The position numbers and the translations under genes were made by a program. The notes below the pieces were generated by a model. It did not search any database. It was not told the DNA's origin and worked only from the letters and a program-made list of their open reading frames with translations. From Streptomyces sp. AC1-42W (GTDB taxonomy: Bacteria; Actinomycetota; Actinomycetes; Streptomycetales; Streptomycetaceae): a DNA stretch of 64,000 nucleotides. Numbering within the stretch: the stretch's first letter is position 1; each line of letters starts with the position of its first letter. The stretch is taken from contig NZ_QKWY01000001.1 of assembly GCF_003248355.1 (NCBI RefSeq), positions 558,001-622,000 of the forward strand. Reading direction: 5' to 3'. This document shows, piece by piece, positions 8,292 through 17,215 of the stretch.

Positions 8292-9749
8292 ATGTCCTTC
8301 TTCCAAGAGCTGGCCGGCCAGTACATCGACGGTGAATGGCGGACGGGCACCGGCTCCTGGGACATCATCGATTTCAACCCGTACAACGGGGAGAAGCTCG
8401 CCGCGATCACCATCGCCACGGCCGCCGAGGTGGACGAGGCGTACCGCGCCGCCGAACGCGCGCAGGGCGAGTGGGCCGCGACCAGCCCGTACCGCCGCCG
8501 CGACGTTCTGGAACGCGCCCTGCGGGTCACCGAGCGCATGGCCGGTGAGATCACCGAGGCGATCATCGACGAACTGGGCGGCACCCGCACCAAGGCGGAG
8601 TACGAACTGGGCCTCGCCCAGGAGTTCCTGCGGGAGGCCATCCGCCAGGCGCTGTCCCCGGAGGGCCGCATCCTGCCCTCCGCCGCGGACGGCCGGGAGA
8701 ACCTGCTCTACCGGCTGCCGGTCGGTGTCGTCGGCGTCATCAGCCCGTTCAACTTCCCGCTCCTGGTGACGATGAAGTCCGTCGCCCCCGCGCTCGCCCT
8801 CGGCAACGCGGTCGTCGTCAAGGCCAACCAGAACTCGCCCGTCGTCGGCGGCGGCCTGGTCGCCAGGATCTTCGAGGAGGCGGGGCTGCCGGCCGGGCTG
8901 CTCAACGTCGTCGTCACGGACATCGCCGAGATAGGCGACGCCTTCATCGAGCACCCCGTGCCCAGCGTGATCTCCTTCGCCGGCTCGGACCGCGTCGGCC
9001 GCCATGTCGCCGCCGCGGCGGGCGCCCTCTTCAAGCGCACCATCCTCGAACTCAGCGGCAACAGCGCCCTGGTGGTCCTGGACGACGCCGACGTCGACTA
9101 CGCGGTGGACGCCGCCGTCTTCAGCCGGTTCATCTACTCCGGCCAGGTCTGCATGGCCGCCAACCGCATCCTCGTGGACCGCGCGGTGGCCGACGAGTTC
9201 ACCGAGAAGTTCTGCGCCCGGGTGGCCGCCCTCAAGACCGGCGACCCGCGCGAGCCGGACACCCGCATCGGCCCGGTCATCAACACCTTCCACGCCGACT
9301 CGCTGGCCGTCCTGGTGGACCAGGCGATCGCCGAGGGCGCCGAGGCGCCGGTCCGCGGCCGGGTGCGCGGCAACCTCGTCGAGCCGACCGTGCTCACCGG
9401 GCTGCCCGAGGGCTCCCCGCTGCTGAACCAGGAGATCTTCGGGCCCGTCGCGCTGCTGGTCGCCTTCGACGGCGAGGACGAGGCCGTGCGCATCGTCAAC
9501 GACAGCCCGTACGGCCTCAGCGGCGCCGTGCACACCGCCCGCACCGGGCGCGGGGTCCGGTTCGCCCAGCGCATCCGCAGCGGCATGTTCCACGTCAACG
9601 ACTCCACCGTGCACGACGATCCGGGCATCGCCTTCGGCGGCGAGAAGGACTCCGGTCTCGGCCGGGTGAACGGCGACGCGGCGGTGGAGGCGTTCACCAC
9701 CCAGAAGTGGATCTCCGTCCAGCACGGCCGCAGCGTCTTCCCCTTCTGA
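8292..9749 (+). CDS. NAD(P)-dependent aldehyde dehydrogenase (benzaldehyde/vanillin type)
   Basis: A 485-residue ALDH. The cofactor region NFPLLVTMKS, the general-base motif LELSGNSALVVL, the nucleophile motif GQVCMAANRI and the C-terminal NEIFGPVALL-like segment are all present. The overall pattern resembles XylC/vanillin dehydrogenases, which oxidise aromatic aldehydes to acids. The ATG at 8292 has AGGG 7 bases upstream. An in-frame ATG at 8247 would add 15 residues but has no proper RBS and would place a rare TTA codon near the start. It follows the XRE gene by 57 bases and precedes a PadR regulator whose family often responds to phenolics. Confidence 0.88.
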   Translation: MSFFQELAGQYIDGEWRTGTGSWDIIDFNPYNGEKLAAITIATAAEVDEAYRAAERAQGEWAATSPYRRRDVLERALRVTERMAGEITEAIIDELGGTRTKAEYELGLAQEFLREAIRQALSPEGRILPSAADGRENLLYRLPVGVVGVISPFNFPLLVTMKSVAPALALGNAVVVKANQNSPVVGGGLVARIFEEAGLPAGLLNVVVTDIAEIGDAFIEHPVPSVISFAGSDRVGRHVAAAAGALFKRTILELSGNSALVVLDDADVDYAVDAAVFSRFIYSGQVCMAANRILVDRAVADEFTEKFCARVAALKTGDPREPDTRIGPVINTFHADSLAVLVDQAIAEGAEAPVRGRVRGNLVEPTVLTGLPEGSPLLNQEIFGPVALLVAFDGEDEAVRIVNDSPYGLSGAVHTARTGRGVRFAQRIRSGMFHVNDSTVHDDPGIAFGGEKDSGLGRVNGDAAVEAFTTQKWISVQHGRSVFPF

Positions 9750-9771
9750 CCCTGTCCGGCCCTCCCGTTAG

Positions 9772-9793
9772 TCTGGTCACCGGGTTGACCAGA
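9772..9793. promoter_or_regulatory. perfect palindrome, likely PadR operator
   Basis: TCTGGTCA, a six-base spacer, then TGACCAGA: two exact 8-bp arms ending 11 bases before the PadR start codon. Placement over the promoter/leader suggests autoregulation. Confidence 0.65.
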
Positions 9794-9804
9794 GAGGTGA
9801 GGGC

Positions 9805-10422
9805 ATGTCCGCGATCCGGCTGCTGGTCCTCGGCGCCGTGCGCCAGCACGGCCGGGCCCACGGCTACCAGGTCCGCAACGACCTGGAGTACTGGGGCGCC
9901 CACGAGTGGTCCAACGCCAAGCCCGGCTCCGTCTACCACGCGCTCAAGCAGCTCGCGAAGCAGGGCATGCTCCTCGCCCACGAGGTGGCCCCGAGCACGG
10001 CGGGCGGCCCGCCGCGCATCGAGTACGAGATCACCGAGCGCGGCACCGAGGAGTACCTCGCCCTGCTGCGCACCTCGCTGACCTCGTACGACCAGCGCAT
10101 GGACGTCCTCTCGGCGGGCATCGGCTTCATCGTCGACCTGGAGCGCGCCGAGGCGGTCGCGCTGCTCCGTGAGCGGCTGGAGAACCTCGCCGCCTGGCGC
10201 ACCGCCGTCACCCGGCACTACCTCCCGGAGGGCGGGCCCGAGGCGCTGGGCCACATCGGCGAGGTCATGAACTACTGGGTGCACTCGGCGGACGCCGGCG
10301 CGGAGTGGACGCGCGGGCTGATCGCGCGCATCGAGGGCGGGGCATACGTCTTCGCGGGCGAGGGGGAGCCCTTCATCGGGGTGCTCGCCGAGGGCGAGGA
10401 GAACCCGTACGCGACGGGCTGA
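9805..10422 (+). CDS. PadR-family transcriptional regulator
   Basis: A 205-residue protein. The N-terminal winged helix (LLVLGAVRQHGRAHGYQVRN, then PGSVYHALKQLAKQGML and the wing RIEYEITERG) is typical PadR, followed by a helical C-terminal Vir-like dimerisation domain. A short leader carries a strong palindrome, so it probably represses itself. The upstream aldehyde dehydrogenase, read in the same direction 55 bases away, is a plausible target. It converges on the glutamate decarboxylase gene. Confidence 0.88.
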   Translation: MSAIRLLVLGAVRQHGRAHGYQVRNDLEYWGAHEWSNAKPGSVYHALKQLAKQGMLLAHEVAPSTAGGPPRIEYEITERGTEEYLALLRTSLTSYDQRMDVLSAGIGFIVDLERAEAVALLRERLENLAAWRTAVTRHYLPEGGPEALGHIGEVMNYWVHSADAGAEWTRGLIARIEGGAYVFAGEGEPFIGVLAEGEENPYATG

Positions 10423-10446
10423 GCCCGCCGTCGCCCCCACAGCGCC

Positions 10447-11871
10447 TCAGTGGTGGAAGGACGTGGCGGCGTTCTGGTCGCGGGTCAGCGGGTGCGGCTG
10501 GGCGCGCAGTTCGGGCATCAGCAGCCGCAGGTCCTCGATGAGGAGTTCCGCCAGGTCGGACGAGAAGCCGTTGCGGCACACGACGCGGAGCACCGACAGG
10601 TCCTCCCGGTCGGCCGGGAAGGTGTACGCGGGCACCAGCCAGCCCCGCTCGCGCAGCCGCCGCGACACGTCGAAGACGTCGTACGCCGTCACCTCCGGCT
10701 TCGTCGTCAGCGCGAAGACGGGGAGCTGGTCGCCCCGGGTGAGCAGCCGGAAGTCGCCCAGCTCCTCGATCTTCGCGGCCAGGCCCGTCGCCACGTCCCG
10801 CGCCGCCTGCTGCACGGCCCGGTAGCCGTCCCGGCCCAGCCGCAGGAACGTGTAGTACTGCGCGACGACCTGGGCGCCGGGCCGGGAGAAGTTCAGCGCG
10901 AAGGTCGGCATGTCGCCGCCCAGGTAGTTCACCCGGAAGACCAGCTCCTCGGGCAGCTCGGCGGGCGACCGCCACAGCGCCCAGCCGACGCCCGGATAGA
11001 CCAGTCCGTACTTGTGGCCGGAGGTGTTGATGGAGGAGACGCGGGGAAGCCGGAAGTCCCACACCAGCTCCTCGTCGAGGAACGGCGCGACCATGGCACC
11101 GGACGCCCCGTCCACATGGACGGGGATGTCGAGGCCAGTGCGCTCCTGGAGCCCGTCCAGCGCCGCGCACAGCTCCTCGATCGGCTCGTAGCTGCCGTCG
11201 AAGGTGGAGCCGAGGACGCCCACGACCCCGATGGTGTTCTCGTCGCAGAGGTCGACGGCGGCCTGTGGGTCGAGGTGGAAGCGGTCGCCCTCCATGGGGA
11301 CCAGGCGCGGCTCGACCTCCCAGAACGTGCAGAACTTCTCCCAGCAGACCTGCACGTTCACCCCCATCACGAGGTTGGGACGGGCGGTCGCCGGGTAGCG
11401 GTCGGCGTTCTTCGCCGCCCAGCGGCGTTTGAGCGCCATCGCGGCGAGCATGCACGCCTCGCTGGACCCGGTCGTCGAACAGCCCACGGCCGCCGAGGGG
11501 TCGGGGGCGTGCCAGAGGTCGGCGAGCATCGACACACAGCGCCGCTCCAGCTCGGCGGTGCGCGGGTACTCGTCCTTGTCGATCATGTTCTTGTCGCGGC
11601 ACTCGCCCATCAGCACCGCGGCCTGCGGCTCCATCCAGGTGGTGACGAAGGTGGCGAGGTTGAGCCGCGAGTTGCCGTCGAGCATCAGCTCGTCGTGGAC
11701 GAGCCCGTACGCGATGGAGGGCGGCAGCGGTCCGTCCGGCATCCGGTGCCGGGGCGGCGCGGACTCCATGCCGGCGACCGGGTCGGCCTCCCCGTAGAAC
11801 GGGTTGAGCGCGAGCCTGCGCTGCGCGGCCGACGGTTCGCCCTCGTGCGCGGAGCCACGGTGGAGCGGCAT
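10447..11871 (-). CDS. gad: glutamate decarboxylase
   Basis: A 474-residue PLP enzyme that converts glutamate to GABA and CO2 while consuming a proton. Seen are the substrate-loop region SRLNLATFVTTWMEP, the PLP-phosphate motif TTGSSEACMLA, VHVDGASGAMVAPF with the PLP-ring aspartate, and the Schiff-base lysine in INTSGHKYGLVYPG (about residue 287). It ends in a typical C-terminal tail with a histidine pair. The ATG at 11871 has AAGGGCAGG upstream, and the adjacent GTG (11874) is possible. A ClC-type channel gene lies 139 bases upstream on the same strand, a pairing reminiscent of acid-resistance systems. Confidence 0.93.
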   Translation of the reverse strand: MPLHRGSAHEGEPSAAQRRLALNPFYGEADPVAGMESAPPRHRMPDGPLPPSIAYGLVHDELMLDGNSRLNLATFVTTWMEPQAAVLMGECRDKNMIDKDEYPRTAELERRCVSMLADLWHAPDPSAAVGCSTTGSSEACMLAAMALKRRWAAKNADRYPATARPNLVMGVNVQVCWEKFCTFWEVEPRLVPMEGDRFHLDPQAAVDLCDENTIGVVGVLGSTFDGSYEPIEELCAALDGLQERTGLDIPVHVDGASGAMVAPFLDEELVWDFRLPRVSSINTSGHKYGLVYPGVGWALWRSPAELPEELVFRVNYLGGDMPTFALNFSRPGAQVVAQYYTFLRLGRDGYRAVQQAARDVATGLAAKIEELGDFRLLTRGDQLPVFALTTKPEVTAYDVFDVSRRLRERGWLVPAYTFPADREDLSVLRVVCRNGFSSDLAELLIEDLRLLMPELRAQPHPLTRDQNAATSFHH

Positions 11872-12010
11872 CACGGACCTGCCCTTCTCGGCTCGCGCCC
11901 GCGAGACCGGACGAATCCGACGATACGGGCGGCCCGTACGGGTGCCACCCGATGCTGGTCCGTCCGGTGCGCGGGCCCCGGCGCGGCCCGCTCCGCGCCC
12001 CGGCCCCCGT

Positions 12011-13282
12011 TCAGCGCATCGGCGTGCCGTCCTCGCGCAGCTGCATCAGCGGGCGGCCGGTGACCAGCAGCCAGCCGGGCAGCAGGGCGACGCACAGCAC
12101 CGGGAGCAGGGCGGTGTCCCCGGCCAGCACCGCCGCCGTGAACAGGCTGAGCCAGCCCTGCCGGGTGACGGCCAGCAGGACGCCCAGCACCGCGCACGTC
12201 ACCGCGAGCGCCACCGGCACTCCGTTCACCAGCGCGTGGGCGCACAGTCCGAGCGCCACGCCCGAGAACACCGCGGGGAAGATCCGGCCGCCCCGGAAGC
12301 CGCAGGTCGCGGCGATCACCAGGGCCGCCGTCTTCACCACCGCCATCGTCCCGAACCCGGCGGCCGACCAGCCGTCCGGATCGGCGGCGATCGTCTTCAC
12401 CTCGTCCAGCCCCTTGAAGAGGGTGAGGTGTCCGCCCAGTGCCCCGAGCAGCCCGAGCGCCAGACCGCCCAGGGTCAGGGTGAGCACCGGGTGCCGCAGG
12501 GCCCGGAAGAACCGGTGCGCCGGCGGGAACGCGTACACCGCCGCGAGGCCGAGGACCGCTCCGGCGGACGCGATCACGGCGGCGGCGAGCAGGTCGCCCC
12601 AGCCGGTGTGCGCGTACGCGGGCAGCGACAGGTCGAAGCTGGGGTGTTCGGCCAGCGACATGGTCAGCGATCCGGCGGCCCCGGCCGCGAGCGGCCCGAA
12701 CAGCTTGTCCCAGAGCGCGCCGGGCCCCGGTGTGGAGGCCAGCGTCTCGGTGAGGATGAGGGCGGCGGCCACCGGGGTGCCGAAGAGGGCGCCGACCGTG
12801 CCGGCGGCGGCGAGCCCGAGCCACAGCTGTGCGGGCGCGCCGGGGGCGATCCGGCGGCCGGCCCAGGCGGCCAGGGCGATGTTGGCGGCGGTGATCGGGT
12901 TCTCCGGGCCCAGGCTGACGCCGCCGGCCAGGGCCAGGACGGTGACCACGAGCAGGCCGGGCACCACGTACGGGGGCAGCGGCGGGTCGACGAGGCCCAT
13001 GGTCGCCGGGTCCGGTCCGGCGCGGCCCGGCACCGTGCTGACCACCAGGCCGGTCACCAGGCCGGTGACGGTGAGCATGACGATCATCCAGAGCGAGGAG
13101 TACCGGCCGACCGACAGCGCGTCGGGCAGCGTCTTCCAGAGGACGTCCTGCAACTTCTCCGCGAGGAGGCTGACCCCGAGCAGCACCAGGGCCGAGGCCA
13201 CCCCGACGGCCAGGGCGGGCACGATGAGCGCGAGCAGCCGGCGGGCGGGAGCCGGCTCGGCGACGGCGGAATCGGTCGTCAT
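12011..13282 (-). CDS. ClC-family chloride channel or H+/Cl- antiporter
   Basis: A 423-residue membrane protein with about ten hydrophobic segments. The ClC pore signatures are GGVSLGPENPITAANI (the GxEGP-like selectivity region) and GFRGGRIFPAVFSGVALG (the GGxFxP motif). It lacks cytoplasmic CBS domains, as in short bacterial ClC proteins. I could not place the gating glutamate with certainty, so channel versus antiporter is open. It is upstream of and co-oriented with gad; a ClC antiporter could act as an electrical shunt during proton-consuming decarboxylation. Confidence 0.82.
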   Translation of the reverse strand: MTTDSAVAEPAPARRLLALIVPALAVGVASALVLLGVSLLAEKLQDVLWKTLPDALSVGRYSSLWMIVMLTVTGLVTGLVVSTVPGRAGPDPATMGLVDPPLPPYVVPGLLVVTVLALAGGVSLGPENPITAANIALAAWAGRRIAPGAPAQLWLGLAAAGTVGALFGTPVAAALILTETLASTPGPGALWDKLFGPLAAGAAGSLTMSLAEHPSFDLSLPAYAHTGWGDLLAAAVIASAGAVLGLAAVYAFPPAHRFFRALRHPVLTLTLGGLALGLLGALGGHLTLFKGLDEVKTIAADPDGWSAAGFGTMAVVKTAALVIAATCGFRGGRIFPAVFSGVALGLCAHALVNGVPVALAVTCAVLGVLLAVTRQGWLSLFTAAVLAGDTALLPVLCVALLPGWLLVTGRPLMQLREDGTPMR

Positions 13283-13349
13283 CGCCACACCATAGCGATC
13301 CAAAAGCCGTGAAAAGGGGCAAAGAGTACGCGTCCGCACCGGGGTGGAC

Positions 13350-13380
13350 TTGCACCTCACGTCACGTCAGGACCCAGGCT
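13350..13380 (+). promoter_or_regulatory. MerR-type promoter with 19-bp spacer, TipA-like operator
   Basis: TTGCAC (13350-13355) and CAGGCT (13375-13380) are separated by 19 bases, the long spacer typical of MerR-activated promoters. The spacer contains the imperfect dyad CCTCACGTCACGTCAGG. It lies just upstream of the broken TipA-like gene and is presumably its own autoregulated promoter. Confidence 0.6.
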
Positions 13381-13415
13381 CGCAGGCGTACCCACACAGG
13401 AAGGAGCGGGGAACC

Positions 13416-13971
13416 ATGGAGCACTCCGTGGGACAGGTCGCCGGCTTCGCCGGGGTCACGGTGCGCACCCTGCACCACTACGACTCCCTCGGCCTCCTCT
13501 CGCCGAGCGGCCGCAGCCACGCGGGCCACCGGCGCTACGACGACGCCGATCCGGACCGGTTGCAGCAGATCCTGTTCTACCGGGAGCAAGGACCCCGAAC
13601 AGTACGCGGAGGAAGCCGAACGGCGCTGGGGCTCCACCGACGCCTACGCCGAGTCGCGGCGCCGGACCGCCCGCCTCACCAAGGAGGACTGGCTGCGGAT
13701 CAAGGCCGAGAACGCCGACTGGGGCGAGCGCTACGCGGCCCTGATGGAGGCGGGCGAGCCGGCCGGCGGCGAGCGTGCCATGGACCTCGCGGAGGAGCAC
13801 CGGCTCCAGATCTGCTCCCGGTTCTACGCGTGCGGCTACGACATCCACCGGGGCCTCGGCGAGATGTACGTCTCCGACCCGCGCTTCACCGCGTTCTACG
13901 ACGCCGTGCGGCCGGGGCTCGCCGCGCATCTGCGCGACGCGATCGAGGCGAACGCCCGCCGCCGGGCGTAA
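13416..13971 (+). pseudogene. TipA/MerR-family regulator, frameshifted with internal deletion
   Basis: The frame from ATG 13416 encodes a MerR helix-turn-helix (HSVGQVAGFAGVTVRTLHHY, ...GHRRYDDADPDRLQQILFYRE). After 13586 this frame loses similarity. The +1 frame continues from about 13588 with KDPEQYAEEAERRWGSTDAY through the TipAS antibiotic-recognition domain to the stop at 13971. Intact TipA-type proteins are about 250 residues; here about 200 bases for the coiled-coil linker and the start of TipAS are missing at the junction, with a frame change. A good RBS (AGGAGCGGGG) and promoter remain, so an N-terminal DNA-binding fragment might still be made. Confidence 0.8.
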
Positions 13972-14073
13972 ACGGTCAAGAGGGTGGGTGGAACCCGTGG
14001 CCGACCTGAGGCGTTGATAGCTTGGGGCGGCCACGCAGCCGCTTGTCGATTTCTCATCCTGGAGCCCGGACCC

Positions 14074-14781
14074 TTGAATACGCTTGCGCTCGGACCGAGC
14101 TGGCTGGACCCGGACTATCTCATCGGCGAGTACGGCCTGATCGGTGTGCTGGTCATCGTCTTCGCCGAGTCCGGACTGTTGATCGGGTTCTTCCTGCCCG
14201 GTGACTCCCTGCTCTTCACCACCGGCCTGCTGGTCACCACGGGCAAGCTGCACACCCCGCTCTGGCTGGTCTGCGTCCTGGTCGCCCTGGCGGCGATCAT
14301 CGGCGACCAGGTGGGGTACCTCTTCGGCCGCAAGGTCGGCCCCTCGCTCTTCAACCGGCCCGACTCCCGACTCTTCAAGCAGGAGAACGTCGAGAAGGCC
14401 CACGAGTTCTTCGAGAAGCACGGCCCGAAGTCGCTGATCCTGGCCCGCTTCGTGCCGATCGTGCGCACCTTCACCCCGATCATCGCCGGGGTCAGCCGGA
14501 TGAACTACCGCTCGTTCATCGTCTTCAACATCATCGGCGGCATCCTGTGGGGCGTCGGCGTGACCCTGCTCGGCGCGGCCCTCGGCAACGTGAAGTTCGT
14601 GCACGAGAACATCGAGGCGATGCTCGTCCTCATCGTGCTGATCTCGGTCGTCCCGATCATCATCGAGTTCCTGCGCGCCCGCGGCAAGGGCAAGAAGGAA
14701 GGGGCCGCCGCGAACGGCGAGGTCCCCCCGCAGGAGCCGGCCGCCGGCCCCGGCCGCCGCGGCCGTCACGCCAAGCGCTGA
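14074..14781 (+). CDS. DedA-family membrane protein
   Basis: A 235-residue inner-membrane protein. It contains the DedA/SNARE-associated pattern: ESGLLIGFFLPGDSLLFTTG, GDQVGYLFGRKVG, FEKHGPKSLILARFVPIVRT and FTPIIAGVSRMNYRSFIVFN. DedA proteins are linked to lipid-carrier (undecaprenyl phosphate) flipping and membrane homeostasis. The TTG at 14074 is preferred (family members begin about here; GGAG lies 9 bases upstream); an in-frame ATG at 13984 would add 30 residues overlapping no recognised domain. The tail is positively charged (GRRGRHAKR). Confidence 0.85.
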   Translation: MNTLALGPSWLDPDYLIGEYGLIGVLVIVFAESGLLIGFFLPGDSLLFTTGLLVTTGKLHTPLWLVCVLVALAAIIGDQVGYLFGRKVGPSLFNRPDSRLFKQENVEKAHEFFEKHGPKSLILARFVPIVRTFTPIIAGVSRMNYRSFIVFNIIGGILWGVGVTLLGAALGNVKFVHENIEAMLVLIVLISVVPIIIEFLRARGKGKKEGAAANGEVPPQEPAAGPGRRGRHAKR

Positions 14782-14796
14782 GCGCCGGCCCGTCCG

Positions 14797-16491
14797 TCAG
14801 AAGCCGCGCGTCCGCTTGGCCGCGCGGCGGTTCGCCCCGCCGACCGCCCCCGGCACCCGCATGAACAGCCGGGAGATCTCGCTCCCCAGATTCACCCCGA
14901 TGGCGATGGCCAGTGCCGTCGCCACCGCCGTGGACAGCGAGGCCAGCCCCCGGTCCAGCTCGTTCTGCGCCACACCCAGCAGCCCGAAGTACGTCGCCGA
15001 ACCGGGCAGCAGCGGCCCGATCGCCGCCGTGATGTACGGCAGCGACGAGGTGTAGCGATACCGCGAGAACAACTGCCCGAACAGGCCGACGAGCCCGGCC
15101 GCCGCAGCCGTCGCGGCCACCGCCGACAGCCCGCCCGTACGGGCCATCGCCCCGAAGACCACCCAGGCCACGCCCCCGTTCAGCGTCACCGCCAGGACCG
15201 TCGCCCGCTCCTGCTGGAGCAGGATCGCGAAGGACAGGGTCAGCACCATCGAGGCCAGGATCTGGATCACCGGCCGGTCGTGCGAGATCAGCCGCGCCTC
15301 CGGATTCAGCTCCGCGCCCAGCTGAAGGCCCCCGTACAGCGCCAGCAGCACCCCGGTGACGATCGCGATGAAGAAGTACATCACCTCCAGGAGCCGCGCC
15401 GAGGCCGTGATGTAGTACCCGGTCAGCCCGTCCTGCACCCCCGCCACCAGCGCCCGCCCCGGCAGCAGCGCGAACAGCCCACCGGTGATCACCGCCGAGG
15501 GCCGCACGTCCGACCAGTGCGTCAGCGTCAGCGCCACCCCCATCGCGGCCGGCGGCATCGCCGCCACCACGAACTGGTAGAACTCCGGAAGGCCGCGCCC
15601 CGCGCACACCCAGGCCAGCCGGTCACCCAGCATCGCCCCGACCATCGCCACCAGGAACACCAGCGCGCCACCGCCGACCAGCACCGACGCCGCACCCGCC
15701 AGCGTGCCCGCCGCCAGCGTCAGCACCCAGCCGGGATACGGATGCCGGTTGCGCCGGATCTCCGCCAGCCGCCGGTACGCCTCCTCCAGCGACACCTCGC
15801 CCTCGACCGTCGTGATGTCGTCGATCAGCCGGAAGACCGCGGCCAGCCGGGTGTAGTCCGTGCCCCGGCGGCGTACCGTACGGCTCGCCGTCACCGGGTC
15901 GTCCACCAGCGACGGCTGGTGTGAGATCGACAGCAGGGTGAACGTCACGGTCGGCTCGCAGCGGTCGAGACCGTAGCTGCGCGTCACCGCGAACATCGCC
16001 GCCTCGACGTCCTCCGCGCCCTCGCCGCCCGCCAGCAGCAACTCCCCGATGCGCAGGGTCAGGTCGAGCACCCGCGGCACCGCGGGCGCCGCCTCGTCGT
16101 GCCGCTGGACCGGCTCCGGCGCCGGGCGCTCGGCCACCGGCAACCGCAGCATGGTGCGCATCCGGTCCTGCCAGGGCGCCTCCTCGGTCAGCTTGACCAT
16201 CGGGATGCCGTGCGCCGGAGTGAACGCCGGCGGCGAGTCCCGGAAGCTGTACGTGCTCGGCGGGGCGAACGCCGAACCGATCGTGTCGGACCCGGAAGCG
16301 GAACCCGTACCGGAACCGGAACCCGCCGCCGGGGGCTCGGGCGTCACCCCCGCCGGAAGGGCGAACTCCGACGTCGGGCTGTCCTCCTCGGGCGGCGCCG
16401 CGGGCGGCTCGGTCCCGGCCGGCCGCGAGAAGGCACTGTGCGCCTCGTCGGACTGGGGCTTCTCGTCCTCGGACCCGCCCGCTTCCGCCAC
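14797..16491 (-). CDS. threonine/serine exporter family protein (ThrE-like)
   Basis: A 564-residue protein. The N-terminal 110 residues are low-complexity (Pro, Gly, Ser, Glu). Residues about 130-270 form the soluble ThrE domain (LRIGELLLAGGEGAEDVEAAM and TFTLLSISHQPSLV), followed by about ten membrane helices making the two fused ThrE/ThrE_2 halves. Family members export threonine and serine. GTG at 16491 (or 16494) follows AGGAGCGAGG; upstream sequence is not protein-like. It converges on dedA with 15 bases between stops. Confidence 0.85.
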   Translation of the reverse strand: MAEAGGSEDEKPQSDEAHSAFSRPAGTEPPAAPPEEDSPTSEFALPAGVTPEPPAAGSGSGTGSASGSDTIGSAFAPPSTYSFRDSPPAFTPAHGIPMVKLTEEAPWQDRMRTMLRLPVAERPAPEPVQRHDEAAPAVPRVLDLTLRIGELLLAGGEGAEDVEAAMFAVTRSYGLDRCEPTVTFTLLSISHQPSLVDDPVTASRTVRRRGTDYTRLAAVFRLIDDITTVEGEVSLEEAYRRLAEIRRNRHPYPGWVLTLAAGTLAGAASVLVGGGALVFLVAMVGAMLGDRLAWVCAGRGLPEFYQFVVAAMPPAAMGVALTLTHWSDVRPSAVITGGLFALLPGRALVAGVQDGLTGYYITASARLLEVMYFFIAIVTGVLLALYGGLQLGAELNPEARLISHDRPVIQILASMVLTLSFAILLQQERATVLAVTLNGGVAWVVFGAMARTGGLSAVAATAAAAGLVGLFGQLFSRYRYTSSLPYITAAIGPLLPGSATYFGLLGVAQNELDRGLASLSTAVATALAIAIGVNLGSEISRLFMRVPGAVGGANRRAAKRTRGF

Positions 16492-16634
16492 CACTCGACC
16501 TCGCTCCTCCTCGGCTTCCCGTCCTCGGCCGCACTCCTGCCCAGTATGGCCACGCCCGAGAGAGGCCACGCGAAACGGGCGGCACACCAGAGGTGTACCG
16601 CCCGTTTCACCAACCGCTCACCGGAAGCGGAACG

Positions 16635-17129
16635 TCAGTGCGCGCCGCCCTGAGCCTCCAGGCGCTTGCGCGAGGCGTCGATCTCGGCCTCGGCCTCGGC
16701 GCGGCCGACCCAGTCGGCGCCCTCGACGGACTTGCCCGGCTCCAGGTCCTTGTAGACCTCGAAGAAGTGCTGGATCTCCAGACGGTCGAACTCCGACACG
16801 TGCTGGATGTCCTGCAGGTGCTCCACCCGCGGGTCCGACGCCGGGACGCACAGCAGCTTGTCGTCGCCGCCGGCCTCGTCGGTCATCCGGAACATGCCGA
16901 TCGCGCGGCACTTGATGAGGCAGCCGGGGAACGTCGGCTCCTCCAGGATGACCAGCGCGTCCAGCGGGTCGCCGTCCTCGCCGAGGGTGTTCTCGACGAA
17001 GCCGTAGTCCGCCGGGTAGCTGGTCGAGGTGAAGAGCCGACGGTCCAGACGAATCCGGCCGGTCTCGTGATCCACCTCGTACTTGTTGCGCGAACCCTTC
17101 GGGATCTCGATAACGACGTCGAACTCCAC
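16635..17129 (-). CDS. ppa: inorganic pyrophosphatase, family I
   Basis: A 164-residue soluble enzyme hydrolysing pyrophosphate to two phosphates. The family I signature is clear: [40 protein letters not shown] with the metal-binding aspartates, then [13 protein letters not shown]. The GTG at 17129 is chosen because GGAGG lies 8 bases before it; the ATG upstream at 17144 overlaps that RBS. It is divergent from the PBP4-type gene. Confidence 0.95.
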   Translation of the reverse strand: MEFDVVIEIPKGSRNKYEVDHETGRIRLDRRLFTSTSYPADYGFVENTLGEDGDPLDALVILEEPTFPGCLIKCRAIGMFRMTDEAGGDDKLLCVPASDPRVEHLQDIQHVSEFDRLEIQHFFEVYKDLEPGKSVEGADWVGRAEAEAEIDASRKRLEAQGGAH

Positions 17130-17215
17130 GGGTGGCTCCTCCATGATCAACACATACGACTGGTGGTTAAGTGTCCCTCACGCAGATGTGTGCTCGCGAA
17201 AGGGGCTGGTCAACG

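Noticed and set aside
13309..13971. Programmed frameshift in the TipA-like gene
   Set aside because: About 200 bases of the family's linker are missing at the junction, so a deletion explains the frame change better; no slippery sequence is seen.
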